From assembly GCF_015690355.1 (NCBI RefSeq), contig NZ_JADPRT010000009.1:189031-253030 (forward strand): a DNA stretch of 64,000 bases, given 5' to 3'. The notes under the pieces were generated by a model that saw nothing but the letters and a program-made list of their open reading frames with translations, did no database searches and was not told the origin of the DNA. This DNA is from Streptacidiphilus fuscans (GTDB lineage: Bacteria > Actinomycetota > Actinomycetes > Streptomycetales > Streptomycetaceae). Shown here piece after piece: positions 16,491-24,957 of this stretch. Each line of letters opens with the position of its first letter. The stretch's first letter is position 1. Made by a program: the position numbers and the translations under genes.

Positions 16491-16574
16491 ACTGAGACGG
16501 AAGATCGCGAAGGCCCCGACTGCTCAGCAGTCGGGGCCTTCGTTTGCCCAGGTGGGCGGGTGCGGAGGATACGA
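16491..16574. repeat. right copy of 84-bp direct repeat at tRNA-Ser
   Basis: The partner of 15273-15356. This copy is continuous with the intact tRNA-Ser gene and includes its terminator. The two copies are identical over the last 29 bases (16546-16574) and diverge mainly in the hairpin centre. Confidence 0.65.
16508..16542 (-). terminator. terminator of tRNA-Ser(GGA)
   Basis: A perfect 16-bp stem (16508-16523 with 16527-16542) and a 3-base loop lie 20 bases past the 3' end of the minus-strand tRNA. The other strand could also use it. Confidence 0.75.
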
Positions 16575-16647
16575 GATTCGAACTCGTGAGGGGTTGCCCC
16601 CAACACGCTTTCCAAGCGTGCGCCCTAGGCCTCTAGGCGAATCCTCC
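16563..16647 (-). tRNA. tRNA-Ser (anticodon GGA)
   Basis: A full class II cloverleaf on the minus strand. The acceptor arm GGAGGAT pairs with ATCCTCC. The anticodon stem CACGC/GCGTG encloses TTGGAAA with anticodon GGA. There is a long variable arm (TTGGGGGCAACCCCTC) and a T-loop with GTTCGAATC. CCA is not encoded; the discriminator base is G. Its 3' end is duplicated at 15346-15356, marking it as an integration target. Confidence 0.95.
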
Positions 16648-16762
16648 GTGGGAGAGCTTACTAGATGTTTGGGAGTGCTCGTGCACACGGTCGACGCAGG
16701 TGGGAGGTCGGCCCGGCGTGGGGCGGAGGGGCGGTGAAGAGTGGGGCCGGGATCCGGTACTG

Positions 16763-16860
16763 TGGGGGTCAGCCCCTCGTGTGGCGCTATCTCGCTGAAC
16801 CCCCCCAGGGCCGGAAGGCAGCAAGGGTAGGTGAGCTCTGGCGGGTGCACGGGGGGTCCT
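16763..16860 (+). ncRNA. ffs: signal recognition particle RNA (4.5S, small type)
   Basis: The highly conserved SRP apical domain is present: CAGGGCCGGAAGGCAGCA followed by AGGGTA around 16806-16828. The flanks pair 5' GGGGGTCAGCCCC-type sequence with a 3' GGGGGGTCC-type end. The RNA binds Ffh to target membrane proteins. The ends are estimated to within a few bases. Location between tRNA-Ser and dnaX is normal for Streptomyces. Confidence 0.9.
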
Positions 16861-16909
16861 TGCGTTGTAGGCCACCGATTTGTCGGTGGGGACCGTTAGG
16901 GTCGGTGTC

Positions 16910-19159
16910 GTGTCGCTCGCTCTTTATCGCCGGTATCGACCCGAGACCTTCGCCGAGGTCATCGGGCAGGAGCACGTGACCGGGCCGCTCCAGCAGGCGC
17001 TGCGGAACAACCGGGTCAACCACGCCTATCTCTTCAGCGGGCCGCGCGGCTGCGGCAAGACGACAAGTGCGCGCATCCTCGCCCGGTGCCTGAACTGTGA
17101 GCAGGGCCCCACCCCGACGCCCTGCGGCGAGTGCCGGTCCTGCGTCGACCTGGCCCGTGGCGGGCCCGGGTCGATCGACGTGATCGAGATCGACGCCGCC
17201 TCGCACGGTGGTGTCGACGACACGCGTGACCTGCGGGAGAAGGCGTTCTTCGCGCCCGCCTCCAGCCGCTACAAGATCTACATCATCGACGAGGCCCACA
17301 TGGTCTCGACGGCCGGCTTCAACGCCCTGCTGAAGGTCGTCGAGGAGCCGCCGGAGCATCTGAAGTTCATCTTCGCCACCACCGAGCCCGAGAAGGTCAT
17401 CGGGACGATCCGCTCCCGCACGCACCACTACCCCTTCCGGCTGGTGCCTCCGGGCGTGCTGCGCGACTACCTCGCCGACGTCTGCGGTCGCGAGAGCATC
17501 CAGGTCGAGGACTCCGTCTATCCGCTGGTCGTCCGCGCTGGCGCGGGCTCCGTGCGTGACTCGATGTCCGTCATGGATCAGCTGCTCGCCGGGGCCGACG
17601 AGCGCGGTGTGACGTACACCATGGCCACGTCGCTGCTCGGCTACACGGACGCCGCGCTGCTCGACGAGATCGTCGACGCCTTCGCGCAGCAGGACGGCGC
17701 CACCGTCTTCGGCATCGTCGACCGCGTGATCGAGGGCGGCCACGACCCGCGACGTTTCGTCGCCGATCTGCTGGAGCGGCTGCGGGATCTGGTGATCCTC
17801 TCCGCCGTGCCGGACGCGGGTGAGAAGGGCCTGATCGACGCGCCCGCAGATCGAGTCGCGCTCCTCGAACAGCAGGCACAGCGCTTCGGCTCGGCCGAGC
17901 TGAGCCGGGCCGCGGACATCGTCAACACCGGTCTCACCGAGATGCGCGGCGCGACCTCGCCCAGGCTGCAGCTCGAACTGATCTGCGCGCGCGTGATGCT
18001 GCCGAGCGCGTTCACGGACGAGACGTCGACGCAGGCCCGGTTGGAGAAGCTGGAGCGGCGCTCCACGCTGTCGGCCGGCGTCGCGGCTGTCGCCGGTGGG
18101 ACCGGCGTGGCGGGAACCGCCGGTACGGCGCCCGCTCCCGTGTTCACCGAGGCAGCCGTCCCGGCGCCGGTGCCCGCAACCACGCCTGCACCGATGAGCC
18201 CCCCGGTCGTTGCACCCGCTCCGGCCGCCGCGCCGGGCCACACGCCTGGGGCCTGGCCGGTGACGCCGAGCTTCGGCCAGGCCGCACCTCAGCCGGCCCC
18301 CGCGCCTGCCACCCCGGCTGCGGCACCTACCCCAGCCCCTGCCCCCACGCCTGCTGCCCCGGCCGCTCCTGCCGCGCCCTCCCCCGAGGCCTCCGGCGCG
18401 AGTGCCACGCAGATCCGGCAGATGTGGCCGCAGATCCTGGACGCGGTGAAGGGCCGCCGCCGGGTCACCTGGATGCTGCTGCAGCAGGCCCAGGTCGCGG
18501 GCTTCGACGGTGGCGCGCTGCAACTCGCGTTCGAACACGCAGGCACCCGGGACGGCTTCGTCAACGGCGGCCATGACGAGATCCTGCGCCAGGCGCTGCA
18601 GGAGTCCCTCGGCGTGAACTGGAAGGTCGAGTGCCTGATCGGCCCGACCAACGGCGGTTCCGGCGGCGGTGCCACCGGCAACGGTGGCTTCGGCGGAGGG
18701 GGCGGGGTTCCGCCGCGTGCCGGTGGTGGCGGCGGGTCGTTCCCGCCCGCCGCGCAGGCTGCGCAGACCGCGCGCTCCGCAGCCCCCGCGCCCTTCGGCC
18801 AGAGCCAGGGACAGGTCCAGGGCCAGAGCCCGGCCGCCCCCGCGTCCTCGCTGTCGTCGCCGCCGACGAACCCGCAGGTGCACGCACCGGCACCGGCACC
18901 GATCCAGCCCCAGACACAGGCCCCGGCCCCGGCCCCGGCACAACGGCCGAGCGCCCCCGCCCAGATGGCACCGGCACCCTCCGCGCCCATGCCGTCCGCG
19001 CCACCCCCGTACGACGGCCCGGACGACGACGACATGCCGCCCCCGTTCGACCCGGACGAGGACATCCCGGAGTACACCACCACGTCCGTCTCCGGCCCTG
19101 ACCTGATCATCCGTGAGCTCGGCGCGACGGTGATCGAGGAGATCGAACGGAACCGCTGA
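16910..19159 (+). CDS. dnaX: DNA polymerase III gamma/tau subunit
   Basis: The clamp-loader ATPase subunit, 749 residues from GTG 16910 (SLALYRRYRPETFAEVIGQ). Earlier in-frame TTG/GTG codons at 16880 and 16886 are possible, but the family start fits 16910. Walker A GPRGCGKT is at about residues 44-51, zinc cysteines at about 60, 63, 72, 75 and 78, and Walker B/DEAH-like IIDEAHM follows near 120. Residues beyond about 385 form a Pro/Ala-rich linker, a conserved tau-like domain (QIRQMWPQILDAVKGRRRVTW), a Gly-rich stretch, and an acidic end with DDDDMPPPFDPDED. The enzyme loads the sliding clamp during replication. I saw no slippery sequence that would suggest a separate gamma form. Confidence 0.95.
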   Translation: MSLALYRRYRPETFAEVIGQEHVTGPLQQALRNNRVNHAYLFSGPRGCGKTTSARILARCLNCEQGPTPTPCGECRSCVDLARGGPGSIDVIEIDAASHGGVDDTRDLREKAFFAPASSRYKIYIIDEAHMVSTAGFNALLKVVEEPPEHLKFIFATTEPEKVIGTIRSRTHHYPFRLVPPGVLRDYLADVCGRESIQVEDSVYPLVVRAGAGSVRDSMSVMDQLLAGADERGVTYTMATSLLGYTDAALLDEIVDAFAQQDGATVFGIVDRVIEGGHDPRRFVADLLERLRDLVILSAVPDAGEKGLIDAPADRVALLEQQAQRFGSAELSRAADIVNTGLTEMRGATSPRLQLELICARVMLPSAFTDETSTQARLEKLERRSTLSAGVAAVAGGTGVAGTAGTAPAPVFTEAAVPAPVPATTPAPMSPPVVAPAPAAAPGHTPGAWPVTPSFGQAAPQPAPAPATPAAAPTPAPAPTPAAPAAPAAPSPEASGASATQIRQMWPQILDAVKGRRRVTWMLLQQAQVAGFDGGALQLAFEHAGTRDGFVNGGHDEILRQALQESLGVNWKVECLIGPTNGGSGGGATGNGGFGGGGGVPPRAGGGGGSFPPAAQAAQTARSAAPAPFGQSQGQVQGQSPAAPASSLSSPPTNPQVHAPAPAPIQPQTQAPAPAPAQRPSAPAQMAPAPSAPMPSAPPPYDGPDDDDMPPPFDPDEDIPEYTTTSVSGPDLIIRELGATVIEEIERNR

Positions 19160-19352
19160 CAACGAGCCACTGACGACGAGCCGCTGACAAGCAACTGTTG
19201 AGATCGGCCACAGGCATCCACGCGACTGACGCAGATCCGACACGGCGACCACGTAGGCTCGCCTTCACGTACAGCAAGAGCAAGTAAGTACAGCAACTCG
19301 GGTGCGGCAACTCAGGTGCGGCAGCCCGGACAGAGGCACGACAGGAGCGCCC

Positions 19353-19694
19353 ATGTTCCCCGGTGGTGGCCAGCCCGACATGCAGGCCCTGCTTCAGCAG
19401 GCCCAGCAGATGCAGCAGCAGCTTGCCCGTGCGCAGGCCGACCTGGCCGCGGCGGTGTTCGACGGGTCGGCGGGCGGCGGCCTGGTCAAGGCGTCGGTCA
19501 GCGGTGCCGGTGAGCTCAAGGCCCTGGTCATCGACCCGAAGGCGGTCGACCCCGAGGACACCGAGACGCTGTCCGACCTGGTGCTGGCCGCCGTGCGTGA
19601 CGCAACGGCCGCCGCGCAGCGTGCCGCCGCCGAGAAGCTCGGGCCGCTGGCACAGGGCCTGGGCGGCGGCGGAATCCCCGGCCTGCCTTTCTGA
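19353..19694 (+). CDS. YbaB/EbfC nucleoid-associated protein
   Basis: A 113-residue protein starting at ATG 19353 after ACAGGAG. The long N-terminal helix ([19 protein letters not shown]) and the core [20 protein letters not shown] are family hallmarks. The C-terminus is Gly-rich and disordered. It forms dimers that bind DNA without strong sequence specificity, and is conserved between dnaX and recR in most bacteria. This context supports a chromosome-maintenance role. Earlier in-frame starts lack a ribosome site. Confidence 0.92.
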   Translation: MFPGGGQPDMQALLQQAQQMQQQLARAQADLAAAVFDGSAGGGLVKASVSGAGELKALVIDPKAVDPEDTETLSDLVLAAVRDATAAAQRAAAEKLGPLAQGLGGGGIPGLPF

Positions 19695-19944
19695 ACCCAA
19701 GCAACATCCGAGCCCGCCCGAACCTGCCCGAGCAGAATCAGCACCCGGGCGCGCCCGAAGTGAGCGTGTCGCGACGGTGTGACAGGGGTCCGAACCGGAG
19801 GATGATGGGCCCCGAAAAGGCGCAGCGCGACGAGCGCCGCAGACACCCGAGCAGCACGGGCAGCACGGGCAGCACAGCCTGCACGAGCAGGCACAAGCAG
19901 CAGCACAAACGGTGACGAGAGCACGAGAGCAGAGGTAGCGCGGC

Positions 19945-20544
19945 GTGTACGAGGGCGTGGTCCAGGACCTGATCGACGAGTTGGGCAGACTGCCCGGCGT
20001 CGGGCCCAAGAGCGCGCAGCGGATCGCCTTCCACATCCTGCAGGCCGATCCGGTGGACGTGCGCAGGCTCGCGCACGCCCTGTCCGAGGTCAAGGAGAAG
20101 GTGCGGTTCTGCACCGTCTGCGGCAACGTCTCGGAGTCCGAGCTGTGCCGCGTCTGCCAGGATCCGCGTCGCGACCCGTCGCTGATCTGCGTCGTCGAGG
20201 AGCCGAAGGACGTCGTCGCGGTCGAGCGGACCCGCGAGTTCCGCGGCCGCTACCACGTGCTCGGTGGGGCGATCAGCCCGATCGAGGGCGTCGGGCCCGA
20301 CGACCTGCGGATCCGCGAACTGATGACCCGGCTCGCGGACGGAACCGTCACCGAGCTGATCCTGGCCACCGACCCCAACCTGGAGGGGGAGGCCACCGCC
20401 ACCTATCTGGCCCGGCTGCTCAAGCCGATGGGTCTCAAGGTGACCCGGCTTGCCAGCGGGCTGCCGGTAGGGGGAGACCTGGAGTACGCCGACGAGGTCA
20501 CCCTCGGGCGGGCCTTCGAAGGGAGACGACTTCTCGATGTCTGA
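19945..20544 (+). CDS. recR: recombination mediator RecR
   Basis: A 199-residue RecR, full length, starting at GTG 19945 after AGAGG. The N-terminal helix-hairpin-helix reads [17 protein letters not shown]. Zinc cysteines are at 56, 59, 68 and 71 ([16 protein letters not shown]). The Toprim domain begins [16 protein letters not shown]. RecR works with RecO and RecF to load RecA on single-stranded gaps. It overlaps the DUF5063 gene by eight bases, indicating coupled translation. Confidence 0.96.
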   Translation: MYEGVVQDLIDELGRLPGVGPKSAQRIAFHILQADPVDVRRLAHALSEVKEKVRFCTVCGNVSESELCRVCQDPRRDPSLICVVEEPKDVVAVERTREFRGRYHVLGGAISPIEGVGPDDLRIRELMTRLADGTVTELILATDPNLEGEATATYLARLLKPMGLKVTRLASGLPVGGDLEYADEVTLGRAFEGRRLLDV

Positions 20545-21241
20545 CGCCAGCGCCACGCCGCCCACGCCGTTGCCGTTGCCACACTCGGCGCAGTCGCCGA
20601 CGGCGCACGACGACGGGCTGCCCATCGACGCCCTGCCCGACGAGTTCGCGGTGCAGATCGCGGACTCGGTGCAGAGCTTCCTGCTCTCCGTACCGGAGAT
20701 CGCCAAGGGCGACGAGCCCGGCAGCGCGATCAGTCTGCTGCTGCTTGAGGTCTCCCAGCTGCTGCTGACCGGCGGACGCCTGGGCGCCATCGAGGACGTG
20801 CTCCCCGAGGACCGCTACGAGCCGGACACCGAGCCCGACGCGGACGAGGACGAGCTGCGCCAGCGGCTGGCCCAGCTGCTCGCGCCGATCGACGTCTACC
20901 ACGAGGTCTTCGACCCGTACGGGCCGCCGGACAAGCCGGTCCCGTGCCGGATCTCGGACGACCTGGCCGAGGTGGTCACCGAGCTGCGGCACGGCATGGT
21001 GCACTTCCGCGAGGGCCGGGTCTCCGAGGCGCTGTGGTGGTGGCAGTTCTCGTACCTCGCCAACTGGGGGTCCACGGCCACCAGCGTGCTGCGCGCGCTG
21101 CAGTCGCTGGTCGCGCACGTCCGGATGGACAGCCCGATCTCCGCTCCGGTGGACGGGACGGACACGGACCACGACGGCCTGACAGACGAACAGCTGGAGC
21201 AGCAGGCGGGCGACCTCATGGCCGCCGAACTCGGCCTCTGA
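20537..21241 (+). CDS. DUF5063 family protein
   Basis: A 234-residue soluble protein with the DUF5063 pattern: [18 protein letters not shown], an acidic linker ([12 protein letters not shown]), [12 protein letters not shown], and the conserved block [19 protein letters not shown]. Its function is unknown, but it is conserved in actinobacteria directly after recR, as here with an eight-base overlap, suggesting a link to recombination or replication. No catalytic motif is apparent. The first 30 residues are Pro/Ala-rich and probably disordered. Confidence 0.88.
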   Translation: MSDASATPPTPLPLPHSAQSPTAHDDGLPIDALPDEFAVQIADSVQSFLLSVPEIAKGDEPGSAISLLLLEVSQLLLTGGRLGAIEDVLPEDRYEPDTEPDADEDELRQRLAQLLAPIDVYHEVFDPYGPPDKPVPCRISDDLAEVVTELRHGMVHFREGRVSEALWWWQFSYLANWGSTATSVLRALQSLVAHVRMDSPISAPVDGTDTDHDGLTDEQLEQQAGDLMAAELGL

Positions 21242-21758
21242 CCAGCACGTTTATCTGCACGCCTCGCCTACGCCCCCACTGACCCCGGCCAGCAATCGCT
21301 AACCGCTGCCGCACCTCGTCCCGACGTCCGGCACGGCCCGAGCCGGGGTCAGCCGCGTCTCCGGCGCGCCGCCGCCGGAGGCACGCGCCCCGCCCGTGCC
21401 TCCGTACCCCACCCCACCCTCGACCGCGCACCCCGCCGCATCCGCCGCCGTCTCCGCCGCCGCGTCCGCCGCCCGCGCAGAATGTGTCCAAAGGCACAGC
21501 CGCCCACCCCGCGACCTGCTCCGTCCCGTTCCGTCCGCAAATCCGGCAGATGCCTCCCCCGCCGCCGGAAAATCTTCCGCCGCGGCCCACGTCATCCCGA
21601 ACGCAACCCGAACTCGCGATGATCGCAGTGTGATACAGCCGTATCAGCCTTCGGACACACCCCTTTCCCACCATCGCGCTCGCTAGACTGACGAACGACC
21701 ACAGGCCCGCCGCGGAACGCCTCGCCCGGGCCCGGACCACAAGAGTCGAGGAGCGCAC
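21242..21758. promoter_or_regulatory. long intergenic region upstream of ask
   Basis: This 517-base stretch has no supported gene. It is dominated by CCGCC-type low-complexity sequence to about 21590, then becomes more mixed, with a short near-palindrome around GATACAGCCGTATC (21631-21644). The ask promoter probably lies in the last 100 bases. TAGACT at 21684-21689 is a candidate -10 element. Confidence 0.4.
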
Positions 21759-23045
21759 GTGGGCCTTGTCGTGCAGAAGTACGGCGGCTCATCCGTAGCG
21801 GATGCCGAGGGCATCAAGCGGGTCGCCAGGCGGATCGTCGACACCAAGAAGGCCGGCCATGAGGTCGTCGTCGTGGTGTCCGCCATGGGCGACACGACGG
21901 ACGAGCTCATCGATCTCGCGGAGCAGGTCTCGCCCTTCCCGGCCGGCCGCGAGCTCGACATGCTGCTGACCTCCGGAGAGCGCATCTCCATGGCCCTGCT
22001 GGCGATGGCGATCAAGACGCTGGGCCACGAGGCCCAGTCGTTCACCGGCAGCCAGGCCGGTGTCATCACCGACTCGGTCCACAACAAGGCCCGCATCATC
22101 GACGTGACGCCCGGCCGCATCCGTGCCGCGCTCGACCACGGCAACATCGCCATCGTGGCCGGCTTCCAGGGCGTCTCCCAGGACTCCAAGGACATCACCA
22201 CGCTGGGCCGCGGCGGCTCCGACACCACCGCCGTCGCGCTGGCCGCCGCCCTTGAGGCCGAGGTCTGCGAGATCTACACCGACGTGGACGGCGTCTTCAC
22301 CGCCGACCCGCGCGTGGTGAAGAAGGCTCGCAAGATCGACTGGATCGCCTTCGACGACATGCTGGAGCTGGCCTCGTCCGGTTCCAAGGTGCTGCTTGCG
22401 CGCTGCGTCGAGTACGCGCGACGCTACGACATGCCGATCCACGTCCGCTCGTCCTTCTCGGGGCTGACCGGCACCTGGGTCTCCAACAAGCAGCTGACCA
22501 AGCCCGAAGGGGGCGAATCCGACATGGAGCAGGCCATCATCTCCGGTGTGGCCCACGACACCTCCGAGGCGAAGGTCACCGTCGTCGGCGTCCCGGACAA
22601 GCCGGGCGAGGCCGCCCGCATCTTCCGCGCAGTCGCGGACGCCGAGATCAACATCGACATGGTGGTCCAGAACGTCTCCGCCGCGTCGACCGGTCTGACC
22701 GACATCTCCTTCACGGCGCCGAAGAACGAGGGCCGCAAGGCGATCGAGGCGCTGGAGCGGGTCCAGGAGGGCATCGGCTTCGAATCGCTCCGCTACGACG
22801 ACCAGATCGGCAAGATCTCCCTGGTCGGCGCAGGCATGCGCTCGCACCCGGGCGTCACCGCGACCTTCTTCGAGGCGCTGTCGGCCTCCGGCGTCAACAT
22901 CGAGCTGATCTCCACCTCCGAGATCCGCATCTCCGTGGTCACCCGCGCCGAGGACGTCACCGCCGCCGTGCAGGCGGTGCACAGCGCCTTCGGTCTGGAC
23001 AGCGAGAACGACGAGGCAGTCGTCTACGGAGGCACCGGCCGATGA
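21759..23045 (+). CDS. lysC (ask): aspartate kinase
   Basis: A 428-residue enzyme for the first step of the aspartate pathway (Lys, Thr, Met and the cell-wall precursor diaminopimelate). It starts at GTG after GAGGAG. The kinase domain shows [28 protein letters not shown] and [13 protein letters not shown]. Two ACT domains follow from about residue 265 ([19 protein letters not shown], and [22 protein letters not shown]), giving Lys/Thr feedback control. An internal start at 22524 probably yields the regulatory beta subunit. Its stop overlaps the next ATG by ATGA. Length and motifs are normal. Confidence 0.96.
   Translation: MGLVVQKYGGSSVADAEGIKRVARRIVDTKKAGHEVVVVVSAMGDTTDELIDLAEQVSPFPAGRELDMLLTSGERISMALLAMAIKTLGHEAQSFTGSQAGVITDSVHNKARIIDVTPGRIRAALDHGNIAIVAGFQGVSQDSKDITTLGRGGSDTTAVALAAALEAEVCEIYTDVDGVFTADPRVVKKARKIDWIAFDDMLELASSGSKVLLARCVEYARRYDMPIHVRSSFSGLTGTWVSNKQLTKPEGGESDMEQAIISGVAHDTSEAKVTVVGVPDKPGEAARIFRAVADAEINIDMVVQNVSAASTGLTDISFTAPKNEGRKAIEALERVQEGIGFESLRYDDQIGKISLVGAGMRSHPGVTATFFEALSASGVNIELISTSEIRISVVTRAEDVTAAVQAVHSAFGLDSENDEAVVYGGTGR
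22506..22526 (+). promoter_or_regulatory. internal ribosome site and start for aspartate kinase beta subunit
   Basis: GAAGGGGG at 22506-22513 lies ten bases before an in-frame ATG at 22524 (residue 256, [10 protein letters not shown]). The encoded peptide starts just before the first ACT domain. This is the same position at which corynebacterial and other class II aspartate kinases start their beta subunit. Confidence 0.65.
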
Positions 23046-24127
23046 GCACGTCCGGACGACGGCCCACGCTGGCCGTCGTCGGCGCCACCGGCGCCGTCGG
23101 GCGGGTCCTGGTGGACCTGCTCGCCACCCGAGCCGACGTCTGGGGCGAGGTGCGGCTGTTCGCCTCGTCCGACGCCGTCGGCACCACGATCCCGGTGCTC
23201 GGCCGTGACGAGCCGATCCGCGTGCTCGAACCTGGCTGCTTCGAGGGCGTCGACGTGGTCCTGTTCGAGGCGCCCGAGGACGTCGTCCGGATCTGGGCCC
23301 CGCTCGCGGTCGAGTCGGGCGCGGTCGCCGTGGACGGTTCCGCGGCGTTCCGGCTCAACGCGGACGTGCCGCTGGTCGTGCCGGAGATCAACCCGTCGGC
23401 GACCCGGATGCGCCGCCTGGGCATCGTCGCCGCTCCGCGCTGCTCGACGCTGGTGCTGACGGTCGCGCTGGCCGCGCTGCACGCCGAGTTCGGCCTGCGC
23501 GAGCTGGTCGTCACCGCGGCGCTGGCCGCGTCCGGCCGCGGCCGAATCGGCATCGACACCCTGCGTCGCCAGACCTCCGAGGTCGCCGGCGACCCGACCG
23601 TCGGCTCCCGCACCGGCGACCTGCGCCGCGCGGTCTCCGAGCAGGACGACGACCCGTTCGAGGCCCCGTTGGCGCTCAACCTGCTGCCCTGGGCCGGCGA
23701 CGCCGGCGAGGACGGCTGGTCGAGCGAGGAGCTGGGCCTGCGCAACGAGACCCGCAAGATCCTCGGCCTGCCCGAGCTGCGGATCTCGGCGACCTGCCTG
23801 CGCGTCCCGGTCGTCAGCGGCCACTCGCTGACCGTCCACGCGGTCTTCGACAACGAGCCGGACGTGGCCCGGATCCGGGAGATCCTGGACTCCTCGGCGG
23901 GTGTCATCGTCTACGACGACCCGGCGAAGGGCGAGTACCCGACCCCGGCGGACGTCGTCGGCTCCGACCCGACCTGGGTCGGCCGGGTCCGCCGCTCCCT
24001 GGACGACCCGCACGCACTGGAGCTGTTCCTGTGCGGGGACAACCTCCGCAAGGGCGCCGCGCTGAACTGCGTGCAGATTGCCGAGCTGATCGCGCAGGAG
24101 CCCGCCGGGTCGGCCCAACACGCCTGA
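23042..24127 (+). CDS. aspartate-semialdehyde dehydrogenase-like protein with altered active site
   Basis: A 361-residue protein of the ASADH family, coupled to ask by ATGA. The NADP-binding motif VGATGAVG, the phosphate-site Arg (SAAFR), the catalytic Cys (APRCST), RVPVVSGHS with its His, and the C-terminal [12 protein letters not shown]-like block (here [12 protein letters not shown]) are present. Compared with known ASADHs, the Asn before the catalytic Cys is Arg. The catalytic Gln of the QxxSG motif is Leu (LAASGRG). The substrate Lys in the QKLR-type motif is Gly (LGLR). It may be catalytically weak, altered in substrate, or regulatory. A second, canonical asd would then be needed elsewhere in the genome. 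The position after ask is standard for Streptomyces. Confidence 0.85.
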   Translation: MSTSGRRPTLAVVGATGAVGRVLVDLLATRADVWGEVRLFASSDAVGTTIPVLGRDEPIRVLEPGCFEGVDVVLFEAPEDVVRIWAPLAVESGAVAVDGSAAFRLNADVPLVVPEINPSATRMRRLGIVAAPRCSTLVLTVALAALHAEFGLRELVVTAALAASGRGRIGIDTLRRQTSEVAGDPTVGSRTGDLRRAVSEQDDDPFEAPLALNLLPWAGDAGEDGWSSEELGLRNETRKILGLPELRISATCLRVPVVSGHSLTVHAVFDNEPDVARIREILDSSAGVIVYDDPAKGEYPTPADVVGSDPTWVGRVRRSLDDPHALELFLCGDNLRKGAALNCVQIAELIAQEPAGSAQHA

Positions 24128-24312
24128 GTGCGACTCCCCCTGAGCGGCGATCGAACCCCGTAACGATGTTGCGTGCAGTGTTCGCCTGATTAAGGGGGAG
24201 TTCGTGCAGACCCCGGAACCAGCTTCCGTGCCGGTTGGACGCCCCGTACCGTAGTGCCCCTGAACACGGTGTCACGGAGGGACCGGGTGACGTACAACCC
24301 TCGGGGCGGGTC

Positions 24313-24957
24313 ATGCGTCCAACTGGCGTGCCGCAAAGCCTGGTGCTTCCGATGACCGCACCGTTCACACACACGCGTGCCGGTCGTACACAGGACGTAC
24401 TGCCGGCCGGCGATGCGACGACGGTCGCCGTCGGCGCCTCCGTCGACCACCTGACCGAGACGTACCAGGCCCACTACGCGTCCCTCCTCCGCCTCGCCGC
24501 CCTGCTGCTGGACGACACCGCGTCCTGCGAGGACGTCGTGCAGGAGGCGTTCATCCGGGTCCACTCCGCCAGGAGGCGGCTGCGCGATCCGGACAAGACG
24601 TTGGCGTACCTGCGGCAGACCGTGGTCAACCTCTCCCGATCCACGCTGCGCCGCCGCATCATCGGCCTGCGCCTGCTCCAGAAGCCGATGCCGGACATGG
24701 CCTCCGCCGAGGAGGGCGCCTACGACGCGCTGGAGCGGGACGAGCTCATCGTGGCGCTGCGAGGTCTGCAGCGCCGCCAACGCGAGGTGCTGGTGCTGCG
24801 TTACTTCTCCGACATGACGGAGGCCCAGGTCGCGGACACCCTCGGCATTTCCGTAGGCTCGGTCAAGGCCTACGGTTCGAGGGGGCTGGCCGCCCTGCGA
24901 GTCACGATGGACGCCGGGAACGAGATGCCGGGCACCGGCGAGGGGAGGCAGTCGTGA
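24313..24957 (+). CDS. SigE-family RNA polymerase sigma factor
   Basis: A protein of about 214 residues from ATG 24313. An ATG at 24352 (MTAPFTHTRAGRTQ) and an earlier one at 24235 are alternatives, and no ribosome site settles the choice. Region 2 has YQAHYASLLRLAALLLDDTASCEDVVQEAFIRVH and region 4 has LQRRQREVLVLRYFSDMTEAQVADTLGISVGSVKAYGSRG, both typical of the actinobacterial SigE-like family. It is followed with a four-base overlap by a membrane-anchored protein that may control it. Its location after ask and asd is conserved in Streptomyces. Confidence 0.88.
   Translation: MRPTGVPQSLVLPMTAPFTHTRAGRTQDVLPAGDATTVAVGASVDHLTETYQAHYASLLRLAALLLDDTASCEDVVQEAFIRVHSARRRLRDPDKTLAYLRQTVVNLSRSTLRRRIIGLRLLQKPMPDMASAEEGAYDALERDELIVALRGLQRRQREVLVLRYFSDMTEAQVADTLGISVGSVKAYGSRGLAALRVTMDAGNEMPGTGEGRQS

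Noticed and set aside
16910-19159. Programmed frameshift producing a short gamma form of DnaX
   Set aside because: No A-run or slippery heptamer is visible in the GC-rich coding sequence.
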